A stretch of 64,000 bases of DNA, from assembly GCA_030737875.1 (NCBI GenBank), contig JASFAX010000020.1, forward strand, positions 33,370,688-33,434,687, given 5' to 3'. Each line of letters starts with the position of its first letter. The stretch's first letter is position 1. Of the stretch, positions 22,270 to 33,600 are shown piece by piece. The position numbers and the translations under genes were made by a program. The notes under the pieces were generated by a model that saw nothing but the letters and a program-made list of their open reading frames with translations, searched no databases and was not told the DNA's origin. The stretch comes from Allium sativum. Taxonomy: Eukaryota > Streptophyta > Magnoliopsida > Asparagales > Amaryllidaceae.

Positions 22270-23236
22270 ATTTGCTTCTCCTTAGGGGTTGTGGACCTTT
22301 ATTCTTAAAATACCCCACTTGGCCACAGTCGAAGCACTTCTTTTCCCCCGGCTTTGCTCGACACTCTTTGGCATAGTGACCCTTCTTTCCATAACTACAG
22401 CACTCGAATTTTACTTATTCTTCTTCTTCTTCTTCTCATCCTTGGTTCGATTCTTCTTCCTCTTATTCTAGGAATTATTCTTGCCTCCACCGCTTGCATG
22501 CGGCTTTGGCTCCTTTGTAGATGTAATAGCGACCTTAGTCTTCGACTTAGGGTAAAGGCTCTCTGATCTCAATACATTTCCCATAATATATTCGAATGTC
22601 TCATCGGTATGGTTGATAAGTCTTTCCCCCAAGTACTCATCTAGGCTAGTTATGAACTTCTCGTTCTTCTCCTCGGCAGTATCGATGAGAGATAATCCAT
22701 ATTTTGATAAATTATCGAACTCAGCAATATATTGGGAGACTGCCCTACCATTCTGCTTAAGTTCCAAAAATTTCCTAAGCAATTCTGATTTCTGAGCATT
22801 CGGAATAAACTCATCACTGAAGCGAGTCTTAAACTGATTCCAAGTAACTTGATCCTTGGGAGTAGCGGCTTTAATAGCATTCCACCAATTCTTAGGCCGT
22901 CCTTGAAGTTGACGCGATGATAACTTTCTCTTCATTTGCATCCTTGATCCCCAAATCCTCGAAGATGCACTCACAACTATCATGACAGTCTTGAACCTCC
23001 GTAGGCGATTCCGTTCCGTGGAACAAGTTTCCACCAAGATTAGTATAATCCTTGATGAGCTTGGCGAAATCAGTCCTAGGCGCCTTCACTGCTGCACCAC
23101 CACTATTAGCAGCATTAGGATCTGCTCCATGAACATCCCTCGGCGTCTCCCTCGTGAAGGTAGTCAGCATCGTTCTCATTTCAGGGACATTCCCATTGTT
23201 GGCTGCTGAACCCGTACTCCTCATATTTTGGCTCAT
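22270..23236 (-). pseudogene. chromovirus A gag, frameshifted, with zinc knuckles
   Basis: The start (22892-23236) begins MSQNMRSTGSAANNG and contains GGNLFHGTESPTEVQD. The main retrotransposon gag domain (22468-23037), in another phase, contains TWNQFKTRFSDEFIP and FLELKQNGRAVSQYIAEFD. A zinc knuckle follows on the minus strand near 22395-22350 (CCSYGKKGHYAKEC), and a second near 22335 starts CFDCGQVGYF, where the expected histidine is tyrosine. Gag forms the particle shell and binds element RNA. The overlap of the two frames marks at least one frameshift between about 22900 and 23035. Confidence 0.87.
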
Positions 23237-23395
23237 TGTTCAACCTGTAAAGAGAAAAGATTTACCATCTCCTTCGTGGTTAGATATACTAATAATATAT
23301 ATATAGTTTTTGAAAACCAAAATATCATAAATACGCGTCTCATATACGTATACTATCTCTCCTTGATGTCTTCCCCTCGGTTAACTACGTAACCT

Positions 23396-23410
23396 AGGCT
23401 CAGATACCAA
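23396..23410 (-). other. primer binding site of chromovirus A
   Basis: On the minus strand, directly after the 5' LTR, the sequence reads TTGGTATCTGAGCCT. This resembles the tRNA-iMet-type site TGGTATCAGAGC used by many plant Ty3/gypsy elements, with small differences. Confidence 0.75.
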
Positions 23411-23411
23411 G

Positions 23412-24482
23412 TGTGAAGGCCCACCCCATACTAGCCGACATTTTCCCGAAATGCGCTACCAATACTCGATTAGCACAGAATGGACGTCAAAAGAAAGGGA
23501 ATCGAAACTGTGAATCACCAAAGAACCTGCAGTATATCTCACAGTGCATGGAATAAAATATAACAATAACATAACTTGACATAAAATAGGCGAGATAGTG
23601 CATAAGCTGAAAACTAAACCATCATAGTAGCGGAATCCAAAATACAGCTTATGATACAAACCATCATGATTAAAACTTCAAAATACTTTCTCTAAAGAAA
23701 AATAGAAAAGGTACATTACTGATGTCCAAAGTAGTGACCGTCAACAACGCAGGGAGAATATATGTATATAGTACGTGGAGGCTTCCATCTCGCCTTCGTA
23801 CAACTACTCGCGCATAACCACCTAACATATCACTAGTCAGCTCGTTTAAGAGCACCCAGAGTACTAAGAAGGGACATAAAACTTTGGTTAGGCAAAAGTC
23901 TAGTATGAGCGATAGCAGCAAAATAAACATTAACACCTGGACCTACAACCAAAGAGTTAGCACAACAAGATGTACAGTACTCGAAGGTAACACTAGCATA
24001 TAGTATAAAAATAGGAGTGTGTGTGTCATGGTGATAGCAAACATCAAGCATAACAATCATACTCACGTCTCTCACTCAGTGCGTAAAGCATACAATATCC
24101 ACCGCTTTGATCACCAAATCTATAGGGGCCATAACGGCAACCCTATACAACTATTGCTACGACTATACTTCCCTGTTCTGTAGTCAATAACCCTACCCAT
24201 CCCACACATCCCTGGCTTTAAGTTAAGGGCCAACCAGTCCACACTTCCCTGGCTCTTGTTCGTCTACAAGCCCCCTCTCTTCAACGGTAAACCAAAGTTA
24301 TAGATATCGATAACACCATTTTACATGTCCCGCGGCAAAGCCCAACTCTAAAAGTTAACACATTGGTTCTCATCTGCATTTTGAGTAATAACCTCCCATT
24401 TGAACTTTCTTTGCATCTCAGGGTTTGGGTCTCCTCTGGTTCAGTTTGGTTCTCCTCCTCCTATACGGTTCGGTTCGGGTCT
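23412..24482 (-). repeat. chromovirus A 5' LTR, inner piece
   Basis: The LTR begins on the plus strand with tgtgaaggccc at 23412, next to the primer site, and runs to the minisatellite, where element B interrupts it. With the part at 31406-32817 the LTR is about 2.48 kb. Its stretch from 23829 on matches 2708-2869 and 16081-16560. The minus frames at 23456-24075 have no recognisable product. Confidence 0.85.
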
Positions 24483-26124
24483 TGTTTTAACCGAAAATGG
24501 TCAAACACCAAATGATGCTAGAAAAGCACATCACCGAATAAATGGTATGAAATTATGAAGCCACGAACACAAAATAAAAGTAAAAGCAATAAGAAGACAA
24601 AGGAATTTTTATAGTGGTTCGATTCGCTATGAATCTACGCCTACTTTTCAATCTCTTCTCATTATGGACTTTTGCTTTACAACATTAATGAAAACTCTCA
24701 TACATCCATTTCTAACTTCTCTCATCCTTATGACCTAATTACACTTGAATTTGGCAAGAAATTGTTGAGATTTCTAGCTTCATGATGGAGAATATATGAA
24801 TCGTCGATCACTTTAGCATGTAGGTGCTTTTCCTCGATTTGTTGATGAAATTTGTGCTAGATCCAAATCTTAGAGATAGCTAATGGCGATTAGAGAGCAT
24901 TAGACTCAAGTTAAATCAAATTTGAATGGATAAATGAATTGATTTGATCTTCATGTTGTTGGAGAATGATAAAGCAAAGTTAGGAAGCCAATAATGATGT
25001 TTTTGAAGCTTTTAGAGAGGTGTAGGAATGGCTTAGGCAGCCCTTCGGGGTCCAAAAATCGGTCCCTTGAATTGTGGAGCACGAGGCTATTTATAGGAAA
25101 AGTCTGAGGGTGATGGCAGTTTCATAATTTCAGAGTATAGAGTTTGGCTCGGGCATAGATCTGGCTCAGGCTAAACATTATTTATAGAAATGCCACTGGT
25201 CCACTTTACAGCTGTGTGCAGCTGTCATAGTCCAACATTTGCGGTTCTGCCACTGCTGTGTAGTTTGGGTCGGGGTAGTTTGGATCAGGCGTAGCTTGGA
25301 TTGGGATAGACTTGGATCGGGCGTAGTTTGGATCGAGGTAGACTTGGATCGGGCGTCGTTTGGATAAGGGTACACTTGGATCGGAACAATATCAATCTAA
25401 TTTAATTCCTAACATACCGATCCATGCTCAAATAGTATACCGATCCATTTTCATATACTTTAATGCCAACCATATAATGTTGACCAATATATTTACTCTA
25501 ATGCCATTTAGCTATTTCAAGGTTGATCCTCTAGCTTTGTAACGTGTTGTTTCATCTCACATATGATTCATGCAAAGACTTGGTAAGTACATTCATGTTT
25601 GGTTTACTCCATTGCTTTAGCATGTGTATTAACACATGTATGCTACACGATGCCGTGTGAACACCTTCATAGCTTTACATATGACCCTTTGCTTACTTCG
25701 AAACCAAACCTTTTTCCTAACGTATCCATGCATACATCACGTCGTTATATCTTCTTTATCCATAAGTTTGTTGGTATATTGTGCAACACTAATGATTAAT
25801 GTGCCTTGCTAAATATGGTCGATCCAAACTTAAAAATCAAAGTAGTGAGTGGTCCTTTGCTCTATATTGACCGATCCAGCATTATGGACTGATCCGATGT
25901 AACAGACCGACCCGATCTGTAGTGACCGATCCGGTCCATTAATATTGACCGGCCCGGGTCCTTTTTAATATCCGACCCAATCCACTCTTGTGGCGCTGAC
26001 CGACTCGACCCGTTCTTCAAGTGATCATGACCGATCCGTCTCCTTGTTATTGACCGACCTGACTCAGTGCCTTAAAGAATGGACCGACCCTGTGCTTCAA
26101 ATCTATGTTTTAACAGGGTTAACA
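24483..26124 (-). repeat. element B 3' LTR (1642 bp)
   Basis: It matches 29771-31405 throughout, with roughly one difference per 15-20 bases by eye. It contains a degenerate array of tttggatcggg/gacttggatcgg units (about 25255-25385) and a second of gaccgatccgaccc-type words (about 25865-26095). Confidence 0.9.
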
Positions 26125-26137
26125 TTTGCCCCTCGAG
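26125..26137 (-). other. polypurine tract of element B
   Basis: On the minus strand the bases just before the 3' LTR are ctcgaggggcaaa. Element C has nearly the same tract (cgaggggcaag) before its 3' LTR, which supports a shared lineage. Confidence 0.7.
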
Positions 26138-26937
26138 GCTTGTATTTTTTGCTTGCGGGAAATGTGGGCTTCGAAATAACATTGCTAGTGATATATTTTG
26201 TATGGAGGTCCAGTTATAGCTTTTTATCTTGCTATGGTGAACCATACTCTAAATTCATATGCTTCGCGTTACCTGTTTTATAATTAAAACAAGCGATTGC
26301 ATAATTTTGGACTTATACTGCACTATCGGTCGTCCATATCGATAGCGGATTAGCTAATAATTAGAGAGTGGAATATAACGAATTTTATATTGAATTGAAT
26401 AAAATATTTGCACAGAGTTGCTCTACTCAGCGGTTTATAACTCACTGAATATTATTTGTACAAATACGATATTCGAATTTGAATTCGCATTTAATGCTTA
26501 AAATCTGCTAATCGACTAGAGCCGGCTATGGATTTCAAATATTATTGTTTGACTTAAATGATGGTATCTGATGCTCCACATTCGGAAAGTATGTATCTTT
26601 GATTACTCTCTGTTTCTCTTTGGAGAAGTTTTTTATTATTGGTACCCCGGCTTAAGAGGTCATCACCGGTCTTTACTATGGGAAGAATTTTACTGCTCAA
26701 CGCTTGTTCATTTTGTTGATTAGTTTTAATGTTGGAGACTCCATTGGATGCCCCGTGTTTTGGAGAGTTCATTTTAATCCAATGTCTTGTCTTCTCTTGT
26801 CGACTGAGTCAAAATGATGGAGCTCATCGAGCATTGTTGATTTTTCCTGTGGAGAAATTGCTTTCTTTATGGAAATATTCTTGGTTGTCACATCGTTTCG
26901 TAGTGCGAACTCCCGCGAAGTTTGGGTGATGGTTGGA
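26138..26937 (-). other. element B 3' non-coding region
   Basis: This part between the tandem repeats and the 3' LTR has no frame with recognisable similarity. Short ORFs on both strands (26554-26957) overlap each other and are judged random. Confidence 0.5.
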
Positions 26938-27616
26938 CTGATCCACGAAGAGGGCACCAGTCATCGGTCGGAGTCACTTAACTTGGTAAGTGATCACTGC
27001 CCGACTGAGGCATCCTGGACCTCCATGAACCATAAGGTAAGGCTATATCGATCCACGGAGTGGGTGTCAGTCATCGGTCGAAGTCACTTAACTTTGGTAA
27101 GTGCTCGCTGCCCGACTGAAGCATCCTGGACCTCTACGAACCATGAGGTAAAGGTTGTTTTAATCCACGGAGCATGCATCAGCCATCGGTCGGTGTCTCT
27201 TAACTTTGGTAAGTGATCGTTGCCCAGTTGAAACACCTGGACCACCATGAACCATGAGGTAAAGGTTGTTTTGATCCAAGGAGCGGGCATCAGCCATAGG
27301 TCGGAGTCACTTAACTTTGGTAAGCGATCGCTGCCCGGCGGAAGCACGTGGACCTACATGAACATTGAGGTAAAGGTTGTTTCGATTCACGGAGAGGGCA
27401 TCAGCCATTGGTCGAAGTCACTTAACTTTGGTATGTGATCGCTGCCCGGCTGAAGAACCTGGACCTCTATGAACCATAAGGTAAGGTGAAGGTTGCATCG
27501 ATCCGCAGAGCAAACGTCAGTCATCGGTCGGAGTCCCTTAAATTTGGTAAGTGATTGCTGCCCGACTGACGTGCCCTAGACTCCCGCGAACCTTTGGGAG
27601 ATGAGGTTTTGAATCC
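26938..27616 (-). repeat. six tandem repeats of 111-116 bp in element B
   Basis: Units start near 26938, 27051, 27163, 27274, 27385 and 27501. Each holds atccacggag, a catcggtcg core, cacttaactttggtaagtg, a cgctgcccg word and ctggacctc..atgaaccatgaggtaa. The units are similar but not identical. They lie between gag and the 3' LTR, where Tat/Ogre elements often carry tandem arrays. Each unit contains ggtaagtg, a good splice-donor-like word on the plus strand, which is antisense to the element. The frames 26869-27216 and 27084-27347 are by-products. Confidence 0.85.
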
Positions 27617-27990
27617 GGGATTGCTTGCTGCTTTATTGTGCATTTGCCTCATCAGGACTTTCTCGATCTACCGTTGAATCGGTGTTACCGGAATTGTCTC
27701 ACTTTGTCGGGTTGTGAGAAAGCAAGCACTTGTCGGATAGTCTGTAATGAGAAATTGTCTGTTAGAAAATTTTAATATAAATTTGGCAAGATAGAGATTT
27801 ATACAGGTAGGTAATACTTCATTCAGAATGCCACTGCTCGGTACAATGCATGTAAATCATTACAGAATATATACAAGAAAGAAGAACATAACAAAGAGTA
27901 AAGTAGTGTGAGAAGTAAAGTAAACGCGATAGTGATCGCTTATTCTGAGCCGCAGATATTAGATCATCATCAATGGTCATTAGTTGATTA

Positions 27991-29715
27991 TCAGCCTTGG
28001 CATAGCGTGAGCAGAAGATAGGTTGCCTGGACCAGATTGGTCATTTGATGCCCCTGGGTAGTCGCATAAGGATTTGCATCTTGAGAATTTTTGACATACT
28101 GTTGCAAATAGTTCTTCATACTCATCTCTTCGATCAATGATCTCAGTTGTCTGCACTCGTTGGTGTTGTGGTCTGGCTGATAATGAAACCGACAAAACTT
28201 CCCAGATTTGGTCAGATGGTCATTCATTCTCATTGGCCGAGGTTTTGGATAATCTTCTGCATCTTTTGTGGCAAGGTATATGCTCTTGGGAGTGTCATTC
28301 TGAGGCATTAGATTAGACGAGTCAAGAGGGCGAAACTTTTTATTAGTTTTGTTGTCGTTTCCGTCATTAGATCGCTTTTGCCACTAAGTATTGTTTTGAC
28401 TAGTTTGAATAGTCGCACTCTTAGGAGCTTCAAGGAGTTGGTTTCCGCCAATGATCTGAGGAGGTACAGGATTATCATCCACTCTCATGTACTCCTCTGC
28501 TTTCTTATAGAACTTGTCAAGTGTAGTCGGTTCGTTCATCTTTATCCATCTTTCGAATTCGCTCGTTTTATCTATAGCATCGGGTAGAGCCATGAAGACT
28601 ATATGTGGTTCCGGATTCCTTACTTTAGACAAGGCGATATTGAATCGACCAAGGAAGGCTTTGACAGTTTCCCCTGACTGCTGCTTCATTGCTGAGAGAG
28701 TTATAGCATCCTTGGCTTTGGTATCATACAAGAAGAACTACTCCTTGAACTTTTTGGGTTGGTCGGAGAAACAGTCTATGGATTTGGGTGGCAGCTTTGT
28801 GAACCATAATGACGCGGAACCTTCTAAGTAGAGAGGAAAATGCGTGCATCTCATCTCGTCAGTCGCTTTAGCTTCTCACATATGCCACTCATATTTGAAT
28901 AGGAAGTAAGTGGGATCAACGAGGCCATTGTACGGAGGCAAAGTAGGAGGATTGAATTTCTTCAGACACTCCGCTTCAAGGATCCTTTCGGTGAACGGAG
29001 TCCTATCGTGGGAGAAGCTCCATTCTCTTACGTCATCTTTTCTAGATTGATTCTTTTTCATGGCCCGTTCCATCATATCCGAAATGTATTCTTCGGTGTT
29101 ATGGCGCTCTATGAAGCTGAGCTCTTTATCAAATGTCCGTCTAGGCGTATGATCTCGATTAGATTGCTTAGGTGCTTTGCCTTCTCGACTAAGGGGGTTC
29201 CCCCTGATAGGGTTAGCAATCTTTCGAGCATTCATTTCGGAATGATTCTTAGCTTTTGATCTCAATTCTTCGATGTTAGCTTCGTCCCTGTCACTTTCCC
29301 AACCCTAATCGTCTTCCATATTATCGTTGTAGTTATGATCGGTAGCGGGCGATTTATCATTTCCTTCAAGATCTACATGCACCTTCGGAGGGGTTGGATT
29401 TGATCGAGCATTAAGAATGGCGCCAAGTTTCTCCATCATCATTCTAATAGAGGCATCCATTCGGTTGTTGACATTGGAAAAATTGATTTTTAATTCATTT
29501 CTCGTCACACCAGCTCCGTTTTCTGCATTTTCGCCAACTTCAAAGCGGTTTGGGAGTAGTGTTTCTTCATTAGCAACATCATCAGCTTCTATCGCGGTTT
29601 TGCTAGTGGTCTTCTTAGACTTTGCCATGATCTCAGATAAGGCCTTGAATTTGAAAGATAATTCGTCGACTGGCCTAGATCTTAGATTTGAGGAATCTAT
29701 GGTAGAAGTAAGCAT
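27991..29715 (-). pseudogene. element B gag, one frame with four stop codons
   Basis: Frames at 29715-29305, 29265-28876, 28731-28384 and 28308-27991 are all in the same phase, so the gene is one 575-codon reading frame broken only by stops at 29305, 28876, 28738 and 28384. The retrotransposon gag domain lies in the third piece (TLSAMKQQSGETVKAFLGRF, then VFMALPDAIDKTSEFERWI). The last piece has the zinc-binding-like CRFHYQPDHNTNECRQLRSL followed by KNYLQQYV. Element C carries a very similar end (48043-48186). Absence of frameshifts suggests the copy was mostly inactivated by point mutation. The start at 29715 is the first Met in frame and is not certain. Confidence 0.85.
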
Positions 29716-29751
29716 AGAATTTCAATGTGAAGGAAGGAGAAGCGAACGCGA

Positions 29752-29768
29752 CCCCATGGTGGGCGCCA
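29752..29768 (-). other. primer binding site of element B
   Basis: On the minus strand, two bases after the 5' LTR, the sequence is TGGCGCCCACCATGGGG. Element C has TGGCGCCCACCGTGGGG in the same place. The TGG start complements the CCA end of a tRNA; which tRNA is not decided here. Confidence 0.75.
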
Positions 29769-29770
29769 AA

Positions 29771-31405
29771 TGTTTTAACCGAAAATGGTCAAACCCCAAA
29801 TGATGGTAGAAAAGCACGTCACCAAATAAATGGTATGAAATTGTAAAGCCACGAACAAAAAAATAAAAGTAAAAGTAATAAGAAGACAAAGGAATTTTTA
29901 TAGTGGTTCGATTCGCTATGAATCTACGTCCACTTTTAAATCTCTTCTCATTATGAACTTTTGCTTTACAACATCCATGAAAACTCTCATACATTCATTT
30001 CTCACTTCTCTCATCTTTATGACCTAATTACACTTGAATTTGGCAAGGAATTGTTGAGATTTCTAGCTTCATAATGGAGAATATATAAATCATCGATCAC
30101 TTTAGCATGTAGGTGCTTTTCCTCGATTTGTTGATGAAGTTTGTTCTAGATCCGAATTTTAGAGATAGCTAACGGCGATCAAAGAGCATTAGACTCGAGT
30201 TAGATCAACTTTGAACGGAGAAATGAATTGATTTGATCTTCATGTTGTTGGAGAATGATAAAGCAAAGTTAGGAAGCCATTAATGATGTTTTTGAAGCTT
30301 TTAGAGAGGTGTAGGAATGGCTTAGGTAGCCCTTCGGGGTCTAAAAATCGGTTCCTTGAATTGTGGAGCAATGGGCAATTTATAGGAGAAGTCTAAGGGT
30401 GATGGAAGTTTCGTAATTTCGAAGTACAAAATTTGGCTCGAGCAAAGATCTGGCTCGAGCTAAACATTATTAACAGAAATGTCACTGGTCCACTTTACAG
30501 CTGTGCACAACTGTCATGGTCCAATATTTGTGGTTCTGCCACTGCTGTGTAGTTTGGATCGGGGTAGTTTGGATCGGACGTAGTTTGGTTCGGGATAGAC
30601 TTAGATCGGGATAGACGTGGATCAGGCGTAGTTTGGATCGGGGTAGACTTGGATCGAGCGTAGTTTGGATCGGGGTACACTTGGATCATGACAGTACCGA
30701 TTCATTTTATTTCCTAACATTCCGATCAATTTTCATATACTTTAAGGCCAACCGTATATTGTTGACCAATATAATTACTCCAATGCAATTTAGCTATTTA
30801 AAGGTTGAACCTCCATCTTTGTAACGTGCTGTTTCATCTCACATATGATCCATGCAAAGACTTGGTAAGTACATTCATGTTTGGTTTACTCCATTACATC
30901 AGTATGTGTATTAACACACGTATGCTACACGATGCCCTGCGAACACCTTCATAGCTTTACATATGACCCTTTGCTTACTTCGAAACCAAACTTTTTCTTA
31001 ACTTATCCATACATACATCACGTCATCATATCTTCTTTATCCAGAAGTTTGTTGGTATATTGTGCAACACTAATGATTAATGTGCCTTGCAAAATATGGT
31101 TGATTCAAACTTAAACATCAAAGTAGTGAGTGGTCCTTTGGTCTATATTGACCGATCCAACATTATGGACCGATCCGATGTAACTGACCGACCCGATCTG
31201 TAGTGATCGATCCGGTCCATTAATATTGACCGACCTGGGTCCTTTTTAATGTCCGACCCAATCCACTCTAGTGGCACTGTCCGATTCGACCCGTTCTTCA
31301 AGCGATCAAGACCGACCCGTCTCCTTGTTATTGACCAACCCGGCTTGGTGCTTTAAAGAATGGACCGACCCAGTGCTTCAAATCTGTGTTTTAGCAGGGT
31401 TAACA
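29771..31405 (-). repeat. element B 5' LTR (1635 bp)
   Basis: Partner of 24483-26124 with the same ends. The ggatcgggg-type array lies at about 30545-30685 and the gaccgaccc-type array at about 31145-31370. Confidence 0.9.
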
Positions 31406-32817
31406 GGTCTCCTCCTCCTATCCGGTTCGGTTCGCGTCTTCCTCCTATCCGGTTCTGTTCGGGTCTCTCCCTCCTATCCGGTTTGGTTCGGGACGGGACT
31501 CCTCATCCTATCTGGTTCGGTTTTCGGGACGGGACTCCTCATCCTATCTGGTTCGGTTCAGGTCTCCTCCTCCTATCTAGTTCTGTTTGGGTCTTCCTCC
31601 AATCCGGTTCGGTTCGGGTCTCTTCCTCCTATCTGGTTCGGTTCGGGTCTCCTCCTCCTATCCGGTTCGGTTCGGCTCTCCTCCTCCAATCCGGTTTGGG
31701 TCTTCCTCTTATCTGGTTCGGATCGGGTCTTCCTCTTATCTGGTTCGGATCGGGTCTCCCTCCTAACGGATTTGGATCTCTCCCCTCTAACCGGTTCTGA
31801 AACTCTGCAATTTTTCCAGCAAACTATTTTCGTCAAACGATAGCGTTTTCTACCATTCTTACTTTCCTATGCAATCATGAAACATTCCAAACAATTGTAA
31901 CAACATATAGAATCAATCAAAAACATTAAAACATCAATCGCATGAAATATTTTAGACCAAACATACCCAAAGAGCTTGATTTTCCCTTTAATCCCCTCAA
32001 CCATGTTTTAACTATAGGATTAGCAAACTTAATCCAAATTAACCGAAATTTTCACCAGTGACATAAAATAAAATTTTATAATTTCGACATATTTTTCCAG
32101 ATTTTTATGATGCATAATTTCGCTAATTATCACTAATCACCCTTAATTAGCCGTAATAGTGAATAAAAGTGCAAATCACTCACCTTAGACATAAATGATT
32201 CTAAGATCTGAAACTATGACTGATATGGCATGAATTCCAATGTATAGCAACAGATCTGTCTCTGGTTTGATGCTAATTTCTCTTGATTTGAGGAGGTTTT
32301 GGTTAATTTGTTATTAGAAAGTGATTAGGGATGAATTTAGAAGGCGGAGGCCATTATTATTGTTAGAGGAAGATAAGTGGCAGCTAGAAAAATGAAAATG
32401 AATCATCGTCTAACTCTTTTCAGCCCTCTCATAACCCTAATCCTGAAATGGGTTATGAGCCTAATCAATAATCATCTAATTAAGCCCAATTAAGCTGTTT
32501 TTTCATCATCAAACTAATTTCTACCATATCTACCAATCGTTAAGTCCATTTGATTAATGTGACCACTCTACGGAAAGGTAAACCATCATCTGAATCCAAT
32601 GGAAGTGTTTTTAGGTTAAAACTCCTTACTAATCAAAAGTTATAGGCGAAACAAGATTCACTAAGGGCAAAACGGTCATTTAAAATTCAGAAAAAATCGT
32701 GAACATGGAAAATGACCCCCAATAGTCGTTTTCCAAAGTTACACGACCAGATGACTTCATATGTGAATGAAATAAACATTCTACGATCCTCTGATGCGTA
32801 GAATGCGGGTCATTATA
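31406..32817 (-). repeat. chromovirus A 5' LTR, outer piece, with second half of the minisatellite
   Basis: The minisatellite resumes at 31406 and runs to about 31795. The remainder matches 16921-17939. The end at 32817 reads gggtcattata where the other LTR reads gggttgttaca, so the terminus has mutated. The long frames 31271-31843 and 31360-31800 are translations of the array. Confidence 0.85.
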
Positions 32818-33600
32818 CGGGAGAATCTATCGTTGAGCGATAATTTGTATATTTTTTCCATTGGATGCGGTAATCCTCTCAATCTCATGTGAATTGGATT
32901 GGATTAGTTGTATAAGGATATATTTTTGATTAATAAATTAGATTTGGAGAAGGAGAAAAATGACAGAGCTTCGCTGCTACCCATAGATTTGTGTGGAAAA
33001 GAACGAGGCCCTAATCTTTTATTTATAGAAGTGGAATTGGCCTTGAACCATTGGATTCATTTTAATTTATATCCGTCTATCCGTTATATATAAATTATAA
33101 ACCAAACCTATAAAATATAGCCGTCACTAGGAGTTTGGACGCCCGCTGGGTCAATTGTAACGGTCGACCGCTGGTTGATAGCTTCCATTGGATTAATTTT
33201 AATTTATATCCGTCTATCCATTATATATAAATTATAAACCAAACCTATAAAACCTAGCCGTCACTAGGAGTTTGGACGCCTACTGGGTCAATTGTAACGG
33301 TCGACCGCTGGTCGACAATTTTGATCGACCGCCTGGGTGTCAGAACGCCCAGTCAGGCAGGTTTAATATGGTATGTTATATTTAAATATTCTAGTTTAAT
33401 TATTTTCCATCCATTTTTGTATTTCTTCTGTAACTTTTCATACGGACTCCGTTCGCGAAACTGCAAACATGAAAGTTGACCAGAATTAGGAGACGAACGT
33501 ATCGATTATAATTTTATGGTGGAATTCCATTGTTTGCTGAAATTCCTATTCTTTAAATTCTAATAATTAATTTATATTGCCAAAATTCTGGGTTGTTACA
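32818..33600 (-). repeat. LTR fragment F (LTR start, minus strand)
   Basis: The plus-strand end at 33600 reads gggttgttaca, so the minus strand starts TGTAACAACCCAGAATTTTGG, an LTR start like those of A, D, E and the solo LTR. About 110-180 bases in, it has the region around gtttgcagtttcgcgaacgg, analogous to the gtttgcgcaaaacggat region of D. Element A ends at its other side, so F was probably split by A, with the remainder beyond the window's left edge. Confidence 0.6.
33053..33325. repeat. tandem duplication, unit of about 137 bp, with GTCGACC motifs
   Basis: Two adjacent copies share ttatatccgtctatcc, aaattataaaccaaaccta, cgtcactaggagtttggacg and gtaacggtcgaccgctgg. They differ at a few positions. 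The GTCGACC words are like those in the solo LTR at 5137-5355. Confidence 0.85.

Larger units (their letters stand above)
24483..31405 (-). mobile_element. Tat-like Ty3/gypsy element B, gag only, non-autonomous, 6.9 kb
   Basis: Two LTRs (24483-26124 and 29771-31405) start tgttttaacc and end gggttaaca and flank a 3.6 kb interior. The flanks are ggtct on both sides (24478-24482 and 31406-31410); because ggtct also belongs to the minisatellite unit, the duplication alone is weaker proof than usual. The interior has a gag frame but no protease, RT or integrase, plus six tandem repeats near the 3' end. The TGGCGCCCACC primer site and downstream tandem repeats are like Tat/Ogre-lineage elements; the lineage is inferred. 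It must have used enzymes from a relative. Confidence 0.88.

Noticed and set aside
26869..27347. Regular repeats with spacer-like parts that could suggest a CRISPR array
   Set aside because: Whole units of 111-116 bp are repeated without unique spacers, inside a plant retrotransposon; CRISPR does not apply.
31271..31843. A 190-residue frame, the second longest on the plus strand
   Set aside because: It crosses the end of element B into the same minisatellite, so it joins two unrelated sequences.
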